Shown here piece by piece: positions 11,304-23,859 of a stretch of 64,000 nucleotides of DNA (positions are counted from its first letter, which is position 1; each line of letters begins with the position of its first letter). The notes beneath the pieces are model-generated. The model was not told where the DNA came from, ran no database searches, and worked only from the letters and a program-made list of their open reading frames with translations. Position numbers and translations under genes: made by a program. Source of the stretch: Conoideocrella luteorostrata (taxonomy: Eukaryota; Ascomycota; Sordariomycetes; Hypocreales; Clavicipitaceae); contig JASWJB010000014.1 of assembly GCA_032433595.1 (NCBI GenBank), positions 124,001-188,000 of the forward strand, given 5' to 3'.

Positions 11304-13010
11304 AATCAAATCGATATTCGGTTGGCTTTTAGGCGAAAGCTGACGATGCGATGCTGTCGAGAGATTCCTCGGATGGAGGTGGTTCGGGATGCGTGGAAGT
11401 GGGAGGTAGACGAGAAAATAGCTAGTTAACGAGAGTATGGAACGACATAAGCAATATTAAAATGGCCCCATTGAACAACAGATGAAACAGTGACACCGAA
11501 GAAGAAAAAAGGTTAACCCCGTCCGTAAGTGATGAACTAAGAATTTTGGATGGGATGGAAAACAGTTTGCGAGGGTGGTAGTGAAAGAATAAGGGGGTGC
11601 AATTCCTCGGGTTGACCTGGTTGCGGAAAACTGGCGTCGTGCGTGCAACAACAAGACATACTGAATGCACATGTGGCCTCATGGACGTGCCTGTGGACGG
11701 TGGGTAGCTCGATCAGAGAGGGTCAGGGTCGACCAAAGCGAACCTTCTATTATTGGCGCCTCGCGCCCTGGCAAGAGCTCTGACACCAACCTGGCTGCAA
11801 ACGAGCTGCTGTCCCATCCTTCCAGTCCATGGTCTCCGACATCTGCCAATCCGATCCGCCCACTCCATGCTTCAAATCTCCAGCCAACGAACCCCCTGCA
11901 TCGCGAAGCGACCCAATGCGAGCACTGTCCGGACTAGCGATCTCCAGCGCCCCATAACGCGCCAATATTTTCCTCGTGTCGCCTTCAGCACCAAGTAACC
12001 AGTGGGGTCGGGTTTAGAGCTTGCCCTATTGTTGTTGCCCGGTGGATCTGTCTCGGTCCATTGATTACCAGGATGCCCTTCACGATGAAACAAGCCGTTC
12101 CTGGGTAGACCGGATGAAAGATTCATCTACGGAGTAGTTAGATCAGCCCGCCTCGAATTTCACCTACATAAACTACGTTAGTACTAGTAGTGGTAGACGC
12201 ATGCATCTATGCAGCTGAAACTATATGCACGGGCGATAGACATGGAAATTTGACGACTAGTCAATATGCTCTGCAAAATAGACGGCCCTAACTCCTCAAC
12301 CACATCCACAATCGCAGGACGAAATACGGAGTAGTTAACTACCCTTCAATAACATTTGCCTCGTAGGTAATTAAGTTTTGAATCTAGCCGATTAGCATGC
12401 ATCTCGATCATCATTTAAGCATTGCCAATGACTAGTTCATGTTGGTTGCTGTCGAACAAGACTCAAGAGTGATTGCTTCATGGAGGTTACCACCAATCGC
12501 CCCATCGTGCTCCCTGATAGTCGAATATAAGCCAAGGTTTGAATTCACTTGGTGCCATTTTCAACGCTCTGCAGATATAGCATAACACTCTACCATTGTA
12601 TATTGATATTTTAAAATGATCTCTCATGATGAAGATTGACGTGGGGTCGCAATAACTAGGAGAGGTTACCTGCCAGTGTGTCTGAATGTATATCTATTCA
12701 AACCAATTTTCATTAAATATTCGCGCTAACAGTGGTCTAGATAAATAATACCCAAGTATTTTGAGGCGTAATATGCAGCGTTTACTTGCTTTGATCATTT
12801 CTTCGTTGACACGTGTGTACAGAGTATAACTGCCCCAGGGACCCTGTCACCGGGAGTGGGTCTTTATTTATCCGAAGTGTGCCTGCCCCGGCTTGTCGGA
12901 GTACAGGTTTCCAGCTTGGGAATTTTCGCGCCAGGCGCAGTCAGAGCTGCCTGGACTTGCTGCTCCAGTAGCATCACTTCCATACTTAATTCCATCATCG
13001 ATCGGACAAG
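11304..13010. other. Divergent intergenic region
   Basis: Shared 5' region of the mannosyltransferase (minus) and SF3A1 (plus) genes. Short open frames between 11420 and 12130 overlap on both strands and resemble nothing known. ACGGAGTAG-type copies of the dispersed motif occur near 12130 and 12331. Confidence 0.6.
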
Positions 13011-14682
13011 ATGGCTCCAGCTACGGCAAATGGCGACTCATCCGCCGCTTTGGATCATCTGAAGCCTCCTCCTGGCGTCGTCCTTCCGCCACGCGAGATT
13101 CGAAATATTTTAGAGAAGACGGCCGGCTACGTCGCGAGAAACGGTGCCGTGTTCGAGGATCGCATTAGAGATAAAGAGGCGCAGAATCCAAAGTTCAGCT
13201 TTCTGAACCCATCTGATGCGTACTTCGCCTTTTATCAATGGCGACTGGACGAGGTCAAGTCTGGTCGAGGTACCGACATCGCAGCTGGTCGAGCCGGCGA
13301 AGCACCGGCCGAGCCAGAGAAGCCCAAGGGTCCTCCGAAGCCCCTTGATTTCCAATACTCTGCGCGCATGCCCCGGATCAACCAAAAAGATCTCGAGGTC
13401 ATTCGTCTTACAGCGCTTTTTGTCGCGAAACATGGGCGACAGTTCATGACCCAGCTGGCTCACCGTGAGACGGGCAACCCCCAGTTTCAATTCCTAATCC
13501 CCAACCACACATTCCATAACTTCTTTCAGCACATAGTCGATCAATACACGGGGCTCATCAGAGCAGGCGGTATTGATGGCGAGGGAGGTAAACTTCAGAA
13601 GGAGCGGACAGCCGAGCTCGAGCGCAACAGTCATGATAAATACCGAATCTTGGCCAGAGCGAGGCAACGTGCCGAATATGCCAAATTCCAAGAGTTGGAG
13701 AGGCAGAAGAAGGAGGAAGAAGAGGAAAAGAACAAGGAAGAATTCGCACGAATCGATTGGGGCGATTTCGTTGTCGTCGAAACTATTACTTTTAGCGAAG
13801 CCGATGAGACGGCGAATTTACCACCACCAACCAACCTGTCCGAACTGCAATATGCTTCCCTTGAAGATAGAAACAAGGCATCCATTGGTGCCAATCTTCG
13901 CATTGAGGAGGCCTTCCCCGATGAGGACCTTAGCAATATTGGCCTTGCTGCAGGCTCCCAGCCCCCACAGCCACTTCCTCTCCACCAAGTCTACGGCGCT
14001 CAGCAACCCGCACAGCCGCATCATCAGCCAGGCCAGATGCCTACAGTACAAGCTTACTCAAATGGCTACCAAGCACAATGGCCTCCCCAAGAGGAGGACG
14101 AAGCGCGTCGAATACAGGAACGGACGGATGCTCAGGCACGTATGCAGCAAGCACAATCAGAAGCCAGAGGCGGTGCGCCGCCCATGAAGATTAGAGAAAA
14201 CTATGTACCTCGGGCGACACAGCGCACATCGAATAAACCAGCAGTTGCAACAGCACTCTGCCCCAACTGCAAGCAGCAAATTCCGATAAATGAGCTGGAG
14301 GCTCATATGAGAAGTCAGTAGTGTGATTGCTATATGTTGAGTGATGATTGATAAGCTAACAATAGTTCTTTGTTTAGTTGAACTGCTGGATCCCCGGTGG
14401 AAGGAACAGAAGGCAGCGGCCGAATCGCGATACTCTGCTACAATTACCGGATCAGAGATTGCCCAAAATCTCAAGCGTCTGGCCAGTCAACGAAACGACC
14501 TAGTCGATCCCGCGACTGGTCAAGTGGCATCGGAAGAGGAGCTAGCGAGGGTCAAGAGAGCTGCTCTAAATCCGGCGGAAGTGCAGCCAGATAGCAGAAC
14601 GCAGGCAATGAATCCTCAAACTGTGAACGTGGAGGAGCAGATTCGGGCCATCCATCAGAAATTTGCAGGAGACAAGAAGTGA
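13011..14682 (+). CDS. SF3A1: Splicing factor 3A subunit 1 (SF3A1/Prp21 family)
   Basis: Nuclear U2 snRNP component needed for prespliceosome assembly. The 535-residue product has two SURP/SWAP modules, residues about 29-79 (IRNILEKTAGYVARNGAVFE...FYQWRL) and 127-180 (IRLTALFVAKHGRQFMTQL...FFQHIVDQY), the known signature of this subunit. A highly charged helix (about 215-245, EEEEEKNKEE), a Gln/Pro-rich stretch (about 310-390) and a CPNCKQQIP Cys pair follow. One intron: 14314-14377, branch GCTAAC, acceptor TTTAG, restoring AHMRIELLDPRW; exon 2 is 14378-14682. The ubiquitin-like C-terminal domain of animal SF3A1 is not evident. Start chosen at the first ATG, in AAGATGGC context. Confidence 0.93.
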
Positions 14683-15618
14683 AGGCTCACAATGCACGAC
14701 AGACTAGAACGTTCACATTAGACAGGAAAACTTACGGCCTCGCATGTCGGAGCATGAATGCCTTAATCGCAGCATGCCGAATGAACGCGGCACCGGCTCT
14801 TGAAACTCGGATTGTGCAGCGGCTGGCCTGGCATGCCAAGCGCGGAGCACTTGGGAATGTCGAGCTTCGCAGCTAATATCCCGCCTACCTACCTGCGACG
14901 TTGAGAATAGGGCGAGGAACAACTACATCTATAGCTGCAAGACGGAAAGGGATGGGCAATTTGCGGTTGGAGCATTATGTTGTAAAATTAAGTGTACCAA
15001 GCATGAGATGGGTGATGTATCTTGACAGGCGTTTATCGGGAGAATTAAAATGAATAAAGCAGGCTGATTGGTGGCATGGATACTCTTCTCGGATCTTATT
15101 CAAATCCGTTTTAAGTTGGTACATGGTGCGTCTGACATCCCTGCTCCAACTGTATGTACCACCGTTGTGTTCACCCTAGCTGGGCTGCATGTGGAGTGGC
15201 CAGTCATGTATGGAGCTGTCGTCAACCCCCACCTTGACGCAAGCGCCGTTGCGAACCTTCCTCTTCAACCACGAGATACGTCTGCCAGATCACACGAGCA
15301 CCTTGCAGACCACAAGAAGGTGACAGCGCAAACAATTCTGCAACTTGTCCCCTGGAAAGATTCGATTGCTACCGCAGCCTTCAACGTTAATCGCAACACC
15401 TGATCATTGATTGTCGCGCAAGAGCCCCCTCGCTCTCCACCTGCGAACAGCAAGAAGCAAGAGGCTGTCGCCAACTTGAACCTCGCCCTCCTTTTATTGC
15501 CCCAACCGCCAAACTGTCTGAACAACAGGATACCGGTCGGGCTGCCGACAACAAGCCCGCTTCTCCTTCTTCCCCCTTGTCGCCGCCTCAGAGCCCTTCT
15601 TCATCGCATCGGCCAATC
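14683..15618. other. Intergenic region with open frame upstream of Snx3
   Basis: 3' flank of SF3A1 and 5' flank of the Snx3 gene. From about 15391 to 15618 the Snx3 frame is open without an ATG and encodes a Ser/Pro-rich stretch (see findings). No separate gene is supported. Confidence 0.5.
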
Positions 15619-16227
15619 ATGCAAGCTATGCCGGATACGCGACAGCAGAGCTTCGATGAGATTTATGGTCCGCCAGAGAATTTTCTTGAGATAGAGGTCA
15701 GTGCTATTCATTTCTTACTGCGGCAATCCGTCTACAGTTGAATGGAGAATCCTCAATCTGAGGTACTTACCTGCATGTCCGCCTTCACTAAATTTAACTG
15801 CGTAGATTCGCAACCCAAGAACCCACGGCATGGGCCGCTCTATGTACACAGACTACGAGATTCTCTGCCGCACAAACATCCCGGCTTTTAAGCTCCGCCA
15901 AAGCAGCGTACGCAGACGATACTCCGACTTCGAATACTTCCGCGACATCTTAGAGAGGGAGAGTGCCCGGGTGACAATTCCTCCACTGCCTGGAAAAGTG
16001 TTCACCAATAGATTCAGCGATGACGTTATCGAGGGAAGACGCGCGGGGCTGGAGAAGTTTTTGAAGATTGTAGTGGGACACCCGTTGTTGCAGACGGGCA
16101 GCAAGGTTTTGGCTGCGTTTGTGCAAGGTAAGTTACCCCAAGTACATGGCCGGAGGAAACAGGACGACCGATAGAATTAGCGAGACTGACCATAATAGAT
16201 CCGAATTGGGATCGAAACGCTTGGTAG
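15619..16227 (+). CDS. snx3: Sorting nexin Snx3/Grd19 (PX domain)
   Basis: Small PX-domain protein that binds PI3P on endosomes and recycles cargo to the Golgi with retromer. Three exons: 15619-15696, 15806-16127 and 16199-16227 (introns 109 and 71 nt, GTCAGT and GTAAGT donors), all in phase, encode 142 residues. The PX domain fills almost the whole protein: [16 protein letters not shown] carries the PI3P-binding Arg, followed by PPLPGKVF and [18 protein letters not shown]. The last exon encodes only DPNWDRNAW, the usual Snx3 C-terminus. Start chosen at [10 protein letters not shown], the first ATG in frame; a second Met three codons later could also serve. Confidence 0.93.
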
Positions 16228-17804
16228 AACGAGGGTGGAATGAGAGTGGAATGAGGGGTTTAGACCGAGATAAGGTTGGGGAACCATTGCAATGCTGTTG
16301 CATAAAATATTTATGTGCTTCATGCAGAAATTTCGACTTCCACAAACATGTTTATAGGCTTGTTCTCTTTTTGGGGTGTTTGGTAAACACAAGGCATTGT
16401 CGTTTCTAGCCATTCCTGACTTCAACTTATGTGATATTTGCAGTTTGTACGCACAGCGTGCTTCATTAGCTGCCTGTTCACGATTGCGCTGCATTATGTA
16501 ATCCTACGCGCACTCCGGCAAGGTACTGGCTTGTGCGTTGTGCAACGAGACGATCATCTTTGGTATCCACGCACGGGGCACTGGGAGGCGCGGGAGGCTT
16601 TGAGAGACGATGTCTTACACGAGGCCTCGTCTCAAGGTCATCGGCAAGAGTCATCTTTGCCTGCTCTCTTTTGCTCTTCGGCTCAAACTCCCGCAGATTA
16701 AGCTTGGGTGTTGCCATACTGTCACACGCTACAGCACAACAAAGGCGTCACATGCGCATGTGTGGAATTACGCGTAATCCTGTGGAATTCAATTCGGTCC
16801 TTCAAGGTCTTTGGATTACGAATATTTCTATTGTTCTAGATACTAGCAAAAGCCTCATTTTGGCTCACAATGGAAGAGCTGAAAATCTAGTCGCAAGCCA
16901 CGATGCGCGGCAATAGGCAACAATAAGAGGTGCCAAGAGATTAGCTCAAGCCACCGAATCCTGCCACAACAGAATGATAGGAATAATAGCAGGGCGAATA
17001 GGAATAATAGGAATCCACTGAATTGAATGAATTCAGCTAGGTCTGACGGAATGCCTAGATTGACGGCATCTAGAGAGGGATTTCAGGTGTAAATAGCTGT
17101 CAAATTAGATAGAAGTCAAGGGCAACTTTCCACTGCACGCATCAAGATTCCATAGCTGCTCACATTGCGACATATATGCACGAGAATTCATGGTCCATGC
17201 TCACCGTGCAACTTCATTTGCACGCTACTACAGGAACTTTTGCTCCAACTACTCGCGTGTTTGGCTGTTATCCGACAATACAAGACAATGGATGTGTAAA
17301 ACACCCCAGTCACAACGCGACTGACGAGTACTGCCGCACGGTGAGTTAGGTGCTCACGTAATATAAACTCTGCAGTATTTTCTTCTATGGCAGATGATGG
17401 TCACATTGTCTGTCCATCTTGGGTTGCAATGGAGCAGATCGAAAGTCCGTTCGCGCCCTTCAGTCCCACCGTGCAGCCGAATATATCATCTCCCATGTCA
17501 CGACTCTGCTTACTACCCCCGATCTCGCATTCCTACGGCACTTGACTGCTGTAGAAATCCCCGGCCCACAGCAAAGTCAAAGTGGGACTGACAAAAGGGC
17601 GCATCTCCCGGATCCGCAGCCGGCCGCACCTTTCACTGTCTAGTAAACACACTTGCGCAGCGCCAATTTCAAGCCCTGTGGAGCCCCTGATCGTGCATGC
17701 GTATGTATATAAGATACTAAAGAGTCGTTGGCTTTCGAATTTTCCGGCAGTGCTTCAGAGAAGTTCAAGCCTATCTCTGAGCGATCTGGTAATTCTGCTC
17801 AAAG
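16228..17804. other. Intergenic region, no gene supported
   Basis: About 1.6 kb between Snx3 and the MFS transporter. Short overlapping frames on both strands only. There is a short AATAGGAATAATAG repetition near 16980-17015. Nothing else is apparent. Confidence 0.55.
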
Positions 17805-19337
17805 ATGGAAATCGAGACCGCAGCCTCGTCGACGATTGCCTTGCAACAGAAAGGCGGCAGTGTTCCTTCAGGCTCGGAAGAGGACGGCACGCAAGCACAG
17901 GCGGGACAGGAGTTTTCGTTGCCGCCGGTGGACGGGGGAAAACATGCTTGGTTTTTCTTGCTGGCTTGTTTCTTTGTAGAGGCATTAACGTGGGGTAAGC
18001 TCTATGGGTGTACTCTCTCGATACAGATAATATGTGATTTCTCATTTGTGTCCGGTTATTGACAGCTTGTAGGGTTTCCGTACTCGTTCGGTGTGTTTCA
18101 AGACTATTATAGCACACATGAACCCTTTGCTGGGTCGGAGCAGATTCCTGTGATCGGCACATGTGCCATGGTAAGCCTGCCGATGAAGCCAGCTTCTTCC
18201 CCGTCCTGCTCAACGTGAGGGCTCACCAAGATCTCCTAGGGAATCATGTATCTCGATATCCCGCTCGTAATGAGCATACAGCGCATGTACCCCCGGTTTA
18301 GCAGATGGTCGCCCACAATCGGCCTGTTTCTCATGTCCCTCTCATTGGCTGTCAGCTCCTTCTCCCAGAACGTCGGCCACTTGATTGTTACACAAGGTGT
18401 GCTGTACGCAGTCGGCGGATCCATATCGTACTGTCCGTGCATATTGTACATGGACGAGTGGTTCGTCAAACGCAAGGGTCTAGCATATGGCATCATGTGG
18501 TCCGGCACGGGCCTGGCTGGCTTCTCGTTGCCTCTCCTTCTGGAATTCTTCCTTCATCGCTACGGATTCCGAACCACGTTGCGGATCTGGGCCTGCGCGC
18601 TGTTCATCTTGACCATGCCGCTTGCATTCTTCATCAAGCCGCGGCTGCCCCAAACGGCTACTACACACATCAAGCCGTTCAAGTTGGGCTTTGCGCTGAC
18701 CCGCACCTTTATGTTGCACCAGTTGGAGAACATCATCCAGGGTCTTGGGTTCTTCTTGCCGGGCATTTACCTGCCCACGTATGCTCGATCATTGGGCGCC
18801 AGCACATTCAACTCTGCCCTGACGCTGCTGCTCGTCAATGTAGCATCGACGTTTGGCTGCGCCGCCATGGGCTCCCTGACGGATCATCTCCATGTGACGA
18901 CGTGTTTGCTGATATCGGCAATGGGCGCGGGCTTGGGAACCTTTCTCCTCTGGGGATTTGCCACCTCGTTGCCCGTCTTGTTCATCTTCTGCATCATTTA
19001 CGGCCTGTTCGCGGGTCCGTATTCTTCTGCGTGGACGGGCATCATGAAGCAAGTTTCCTCGGAGATGAGCAAGAGGGGCGGCTCCTCGGGCGGCGGCAGC
19101 AGCAGCAGCGGAAACTCATTCGACCCCACCATGGTTCTTGGTGTGCTGTCAACGGGGAGAGGCATTGGGAACATCGCCTCGGGGCCGTTAAGTCAAGTAC
19201 TCATCAAAGGTATGCCGTGGCAGGGAGAGGCTCTTGGAGGGTATGGGACGGGCTATGGACCTCTCATTGCGTTTACTGGTGCGACTGCAATTTTGAGTGG
19301 CACGACTTTCGTGTGGAAGCGGCTGGGATGGATGTAG
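17805..19337 (+). CDS. MFS transporter, monocarboxylate-transporter-like family
   Basis: Probable plasma-membrane or organelle carrier of the major facilitator superfamily, MCT/Mch group. Three exons, 17805-17994, 18073-18170 and 18240-19337 (introns 78 and 69 nt), give 461 residues. After a hydrophilic N-terminus the first helix leads into WGFPYSFGVFQDYY, characteristic of fungal MCT-like proteins. About 12 hydrophobic helices follow, with the post-helix-4 segment DEWFVKRKGLAYGIMWSGTG and a Gly/Ser-rich loop (SSGGGSSSSG) late in the protein. The final helix ends shortly before the stop. Substrate cannot be read from the sequence; carboxylates or related small acids are usual for the family. 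No metabolite-synthase gene lies beside it. Confidence 0.88.
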
Positions 19338-21572
19338 GGCATCCTCCTGGTGTGATTGGCAACAAAAAGCATGCGCTGCTGACAGCGAGCACCATAGAAA
19401 TTGTATTTTTTCAAGAATTAACGGTGGCTTAGTTAGTATATATGGCTCTCTTTAGTATTAGTAATAAGTAATAATGGGGGGTGAAAAAGTGAAAAGCAAC
19501 TTTAGTCCTAGGCCGAGATCATGCTCATGATTGCTCACAATTGAAAGACAAAGACTGCCATTTGTACCTAGGCCCTGTCAGCAGATTTGCATCTGTCCCA
19601 GAGTACAGAGGGTCTCTGGATTTTTTTGCAACAAAGAAGCAACGCCTTAGAAGAGCCGAGAATTTCCATGACTTCTACGAAGACGAAGATTCGTTTATAA
19701 TTTTTCACTGAACGTGTTGCGCGGCTTTGAGAACACAAATGGAATCAAGGGCAGTATTCTGCAATGCCAGTCTGGCTAATCCGCTCGAAATCAGGTTGAA
19801 AATGCTCATGCTGCAGAAAGCCCCTTGGTGTGCTTTGCCACAAGCCGTTTTTCCTTTCCCACACAACTCGGCTCTGTTGTTTCCATGCCATTCCTCCGAC
19901 AAGAGTACTGAACTGTTATCTTGATAAATGTCATTCTTTTCTCTTGTCTCACGGACCCAGACCTGCATACTAACTGTCTCCAGGATGTGTGGTGGTATTA
20001 TGTGGAGGACGAGGCCTCGGGTAAAGTCTCTCCATTGCAAAGCTATTAAGCAATGCGACGTCAGCGTCAGCTATTAAAATAAAAGTGGCTGAAGGAGATC
20101 TGTGGGTTCCAGACTTCTCCAATCATGTCTCTGAAATTACTACCGAGTCTTAGATTTGTACTTGTGTCAATATGATAACTATGGATAATGATCGGCAAGT
20201 ACGGAGTAGTGGAAGTGGGTATAGGCGAGCCTGTCCCTTTAATTGAGCGGGGGAGCTCTTTCAAATTATGATGTTTACGTAATAAAAGCGTGTTTTTACT
20301 CTAAATGCAAACCACTATAGCTTTCAGCTCGTAGTATCCTTAAGTAGCTGTGGCTTCGTAGCAGTAATACAGCAGTAACGCAATATCAATTGCGGTAGGC
20401 TACTCCGTAGTGTGGCCGGATTATGAACAGCTGTTAACTGGGTTGAAGAGGTTGATCAACGCCTGCAATGCCGGATAGAACAGACCTGGCTACGCAGTTG
20501 ATTACTCCGTAGGCGGATTAATATCCAAAAACGACCCCGTCCGCCTATTTAGCGCCGTCACAGCTGGTAGTGCAGGCAGTTGTTTCCTGCCCGCTTCTTC
20601 AAAGGAATAGGATGGTTTCGGCGCCATTCGCAAAATGTAGGATACAGTTTCTGCTTTTCACTCCTCTCTTTGCCTATTCTGCCGTTAATAAACGCATAAC
20701 ATCTCCATCCGGCCCAAGTATTGATATTTTGAATAACACGTCTTGCGATTCGTATGATGCAATGACCGGGACGGCGCCTTCAAATACCCAGGATTAGCGG
20801 GCTAGTTATATCGACGGGATCTTGTATTTTCAGACTAGTGTGATCTTATGTGTCAGAAATAGCAACATATCGAACTATACGGAGCAGTCTGACGTGCAAT
20901 CTATTCTGGCGGTCGCCTGACCGTCGTCTTCATACCAACTGCGCGGTAACTACACCGTGCTCCGTACATACTCATGCTAATCCCCACCGAAAAGTGTAGT
21001 TTCAAGAGTAGTTCACCGCTGGCTTCACCCCCCCTCAGCAATATACCCAAATACCCGGCTATTCAGCCAATTGACCCTTTGACCCTTCAGATAGACTAAA
21101 ATGGAGAAATCACTCCAGTGTACGGAGTAAATTTTCCACAAATAGCAGCCTCTTGACAGAGACGAGTGTGTGGCAGCTGTCAAACGTAGTGGGAAATGCT
21201 TGCCGGTGATGCCCCGCCCCCGCGATGCTGCCTCGCCGAGCACTGCCAAATTAGGTGATTCTTTGGAGACAGGCCTCTGCGAGCATGTCTCTTCTATCCA
21301 TCGCCAAGACGATGATGTCGAGCGTCGAGAGGTGGTGCTGTGGAGCTTGGCAGCATCGCCATACTTATTAAGAATCACGATAACCGTACCGAGGAGACCA
21401 GATTCTCACCTCCGTTGCTTCGTAAACTGTACATGTATTCCATCTGTCGCCAAACAGTGTCTGCGCCACAAAGTTGTCAAAAAAGTATAAAGCATCAGCG
21501 ACGCAGCTGTGTCAGCCTTTGCGTCCATCACAAAACTCGATCAGTTGTGCAGCACTTCCTGCACCCACAGAA
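19338..21572. other. Intergenic region rich in dispersed motif copies
   Basis: About 2.2 kb, partly AT-rich, without a supported gene. TACGGAGTA/TACTCCGTA-like cores occur near 20201, 20402, 20505 and 21120. The final 100 bases form the leader of the dioxygenase gene. Confidence 0.55.
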
Positions 21573-22784
21573 ATGGGCAGCAGCAGCATGGCAGTAGATT
21601 CTCAGGGCCCTTTCGCCGACCACGCCCAACCACGACTCTACTCGGCCTCCCAACCTGCGTCTCTGGACGCCTTCGCAGCCATATGCTCCCAGCGTGCCCA
21701 CAAGAGCCAATATCCCCTCGCACACGACATCAAGGACAATGTGCCTATTTACGATCTCCCCCCCTACAACACCCTCACTGCCGAGCAAAAGACCGCATTA
21801 CAGGATGAATGGTACACAGTGCTCCTCCACGGGCCTGGAGTATTCGTCGTCGAGAATCTGTACCGCGACCACACCCTCCTAAACACTGTCAACGGCGTCT
21901 TCCACAGCATCATCAACCAGGAGAAAGAGACAAAAACCACACATGGGGACCACTTTGCCGGCGCTGGCAAAAACGATAGAATCTGGAACTCGTTCAGCAA
22001 GCACGGGCTCACAGATCCGGCGTCGTTCCTGAAGTACTACTCCAATCCATACCTGGGCCTCATTTCTTCGTCGTGGCTTGGCGCCGGATACCGCATCACC
22101 GCGCAGGTCAACAATGTGAAGCCCGGAGCTGCAGCGCAAGTATCACATAGAGACTACCATCTTGGATTCATGTCTGCCGAGGCTTGTTCCCACGTCCCGC
22201 GCGCCATGCAGGTGGCAAGCCAGTGCCTGACGCTCCAAGGCGCTGTGGCTCACGTTGCAGTCCCGCTGGAGAGTGGACCAACTCGACTTTTGCCATTTAG
22301 TCAGACGTTTTCGGCGGGCTATATGGCGTACCGGATGGCGGAATTCAATGAATACTTCTTGAAGAACTACGTGGCGCTCCCGCTGCACCAGGGCGATGGG
22401 CTGTTCTTCAATCCGGCATTGTTTCACGCGGCAGGGACGAATCAATCCACAGACATTCATCGGTTGGCAAACCTGCTGCAGATTAGCAGTGCGTTTGGCA
22501 AGCCGATGGAAGCAATTGATGTGGTGCCGCTGATAGAGTCTGTGTGGGATGGATTGTTAAAGGCGTATAAAGAGCAGGGCATATCCGATGAGATCCAGGC
22601 GTTTGTCACGGCCATCGGTGAAGGATATGCCTTTCCGACGAATCTGGACCACAACCCCCCGCGAAACGATAATATGGCCCCTAAATCAGAGCAAGATGTA
22701 ATCTGGGAGTGTCTTCACAATGGGTCCAGTAAGGGCGAAGCACTCACTGCATTAAAAGCATACAGATCCGCGATCGCACCATAG
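21573..22784 (+). CDS. Phytanoyl-CoA dioxygenase (PhyH) family, Fe(II)/2-oxoglutarate oxygenase
   Basis: Intronless gene for a probable non-haem iron, 2-oxoglutarate-dependent hydroxylase of 403 residues. The facial triad is visible: HRD in SHRDYHLGFMS (about residues 191-193), and a distal His in FFNPALFHAAG (about 288), followed by HRLANLLQ, whose Arg would bind 2-oxoglutarate. The double-stranded beta-helix core is of normal length. The frame is open for 33 codons further upstream, but the ATG at 21573 (MGSSSMAVDS) has the better context and avoids an unlikely N-terminus. Substrate unknown; fungal relatives act in both lipid and secondary metabolism. It converges on the acetyltransferase gene, 249 bp away. 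Confidence 0.85.
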   Translation: MGSSSMAVDSQGPFADHAQPRLYSASQPASLDAFAAICSQRAHKSQYPLAHDIKDNVPIYDLPPYNTLTAEQKTALQDEWYTVLLHGPGVFVVENLYRDHTLLNTVNGVFHSIINQEKETKTTHGDHFAGAGKNDRIWNSFSKHGLTDPASFLKYYSNPYLGLISSSWLGAGYRITAQVNNVKPGAAAQVSHRDYHLGFMSAEACSHVPRAMQVASQCLTLQGAVAHVAVPLESGPTRLLPFSQTFSAGYMAYRMAEFNEYFLKNYVALPLHQGDGLFFNPALFHAAGTNQSTDIHRLANLLQISSAFGKPMEAIDVVPLIESVWDGLLKAYKEQGISDEIQAFVTAIGEGYAFPTNLDHNPPRNDNMAPKSEQDVIWECLHNGSSKGEALTALKAYRSAIAP

Positions 22785-23033
22785 GAATACAAAGGCTGTA
22801 GATTGTTGCACTATGCTGTCGTAGAAGCTGTTGATGCAGGAGAACTAGGACGAAATATCTCAACACCCGTAGGTCACGGATATGATAATAGAAGAAGAAA
22901 CAATGACCAAGAGATCCGTAGCAATGGCTGCATATGCTACGGAATAGTTATGATGAAACAAGAGTACCATCCAAAAACTATGTACATCCGTCCCGGATCC
23001 ATTCTCGTGGTAATATATAGTATTGGCACGGAT

Positions 23034-23859
23034 TTAACCTACGATATATCGCAAAAGGGAATCGAATATTGACCCTCGTCGCTGTACCAGTTTGGAATCG
23101 AGCATCATAGCCTTGACAAGAACTTCGTCACTTCCAGGTTCTGTAGGGAGGACAACATGACCTTTATCCACGAACCCAAGACCAGAAAACAAAATATAGC
23201 CTCGAGAACCAGCTTGAGCACAGATTGAGGCGTGCTTTTGCCTTGCAGCCTTGATACCCCATGCGCAAAGAGCCTTCCCATAACCCTTCCTTTGGTAGTC
23301 TGGTCGGGTGGCTAGGAGATGCAGGTAAACATATGGAACGTCACTAGAGAAATGCTTTCGTCTTCCGTCTACCGTAGCTCCACTTAGAGCCGCAAGCTTT
23401 CCCGGTGCTTTGTCTAGGGATGGATCATGCTCTTCAGAGTCCTGTGAGTCAATTGTTGCAATGGCTTCATTGGGGTCAGTGTAAGGAACTGCGTAAGTTT
23501 TCAATCGGCTTCCACGTACTGTTGCTGTGCAACCCTTCGCTAACACTCATCTGTCGTCCGTTGCCTCGACCCTGGCCAAGGCCCGTGGATGTGTCCCATA
23601 TAGCGGCTGCAACAATGACAGCTCCAGAGTTCGTCTTGGTCTCTGGGCCGGATGCTTCAGCCACGAGAAAGAGCAAGTCATCCCTCTGAGCCGGCTCCAC
23701 GTAACTACGGAGGATCGCTTCGCAGTAGGCTGTGTAAGTAGGATCATCTTGAGCTTTACGCGGGAAAAAAGCCTTCCACGGCGCTTCGTCTGTCAGTGCC
23801 GATAAAACCACGCGGACAACCGCGGGTATATCTGCTGGGGTTGCTGGGCGAATCTTCAT
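23034..23859 (-). CDS. GNAT family N-acetyltransferase, exon join uncertain
   Basis: Acetyl-CoA-dependent N-acetyltransferase. The N-terminal part (MKIRPATPADIPAVVRVVLS, then AAAIWD) lies in one frame from 23859, and the C-terminal part with the acetyl-CoA loop (TRPDYQRKGYGKALCAWGI) in another frame ending at 23034. The two must be joined between about 23520 and 23400. A GTACGT donor can pair in phase with a CGCAG acceptor (31 nt, very short), or with CTAG about 106 nt away; a poor GTCGAG donor would give 82 nt. The variable linker of this family falls exactly here, so homology does not decide. If no join is used in vivo, the gene is frameshifted. Substrate unknown. Confidence 0.7.
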
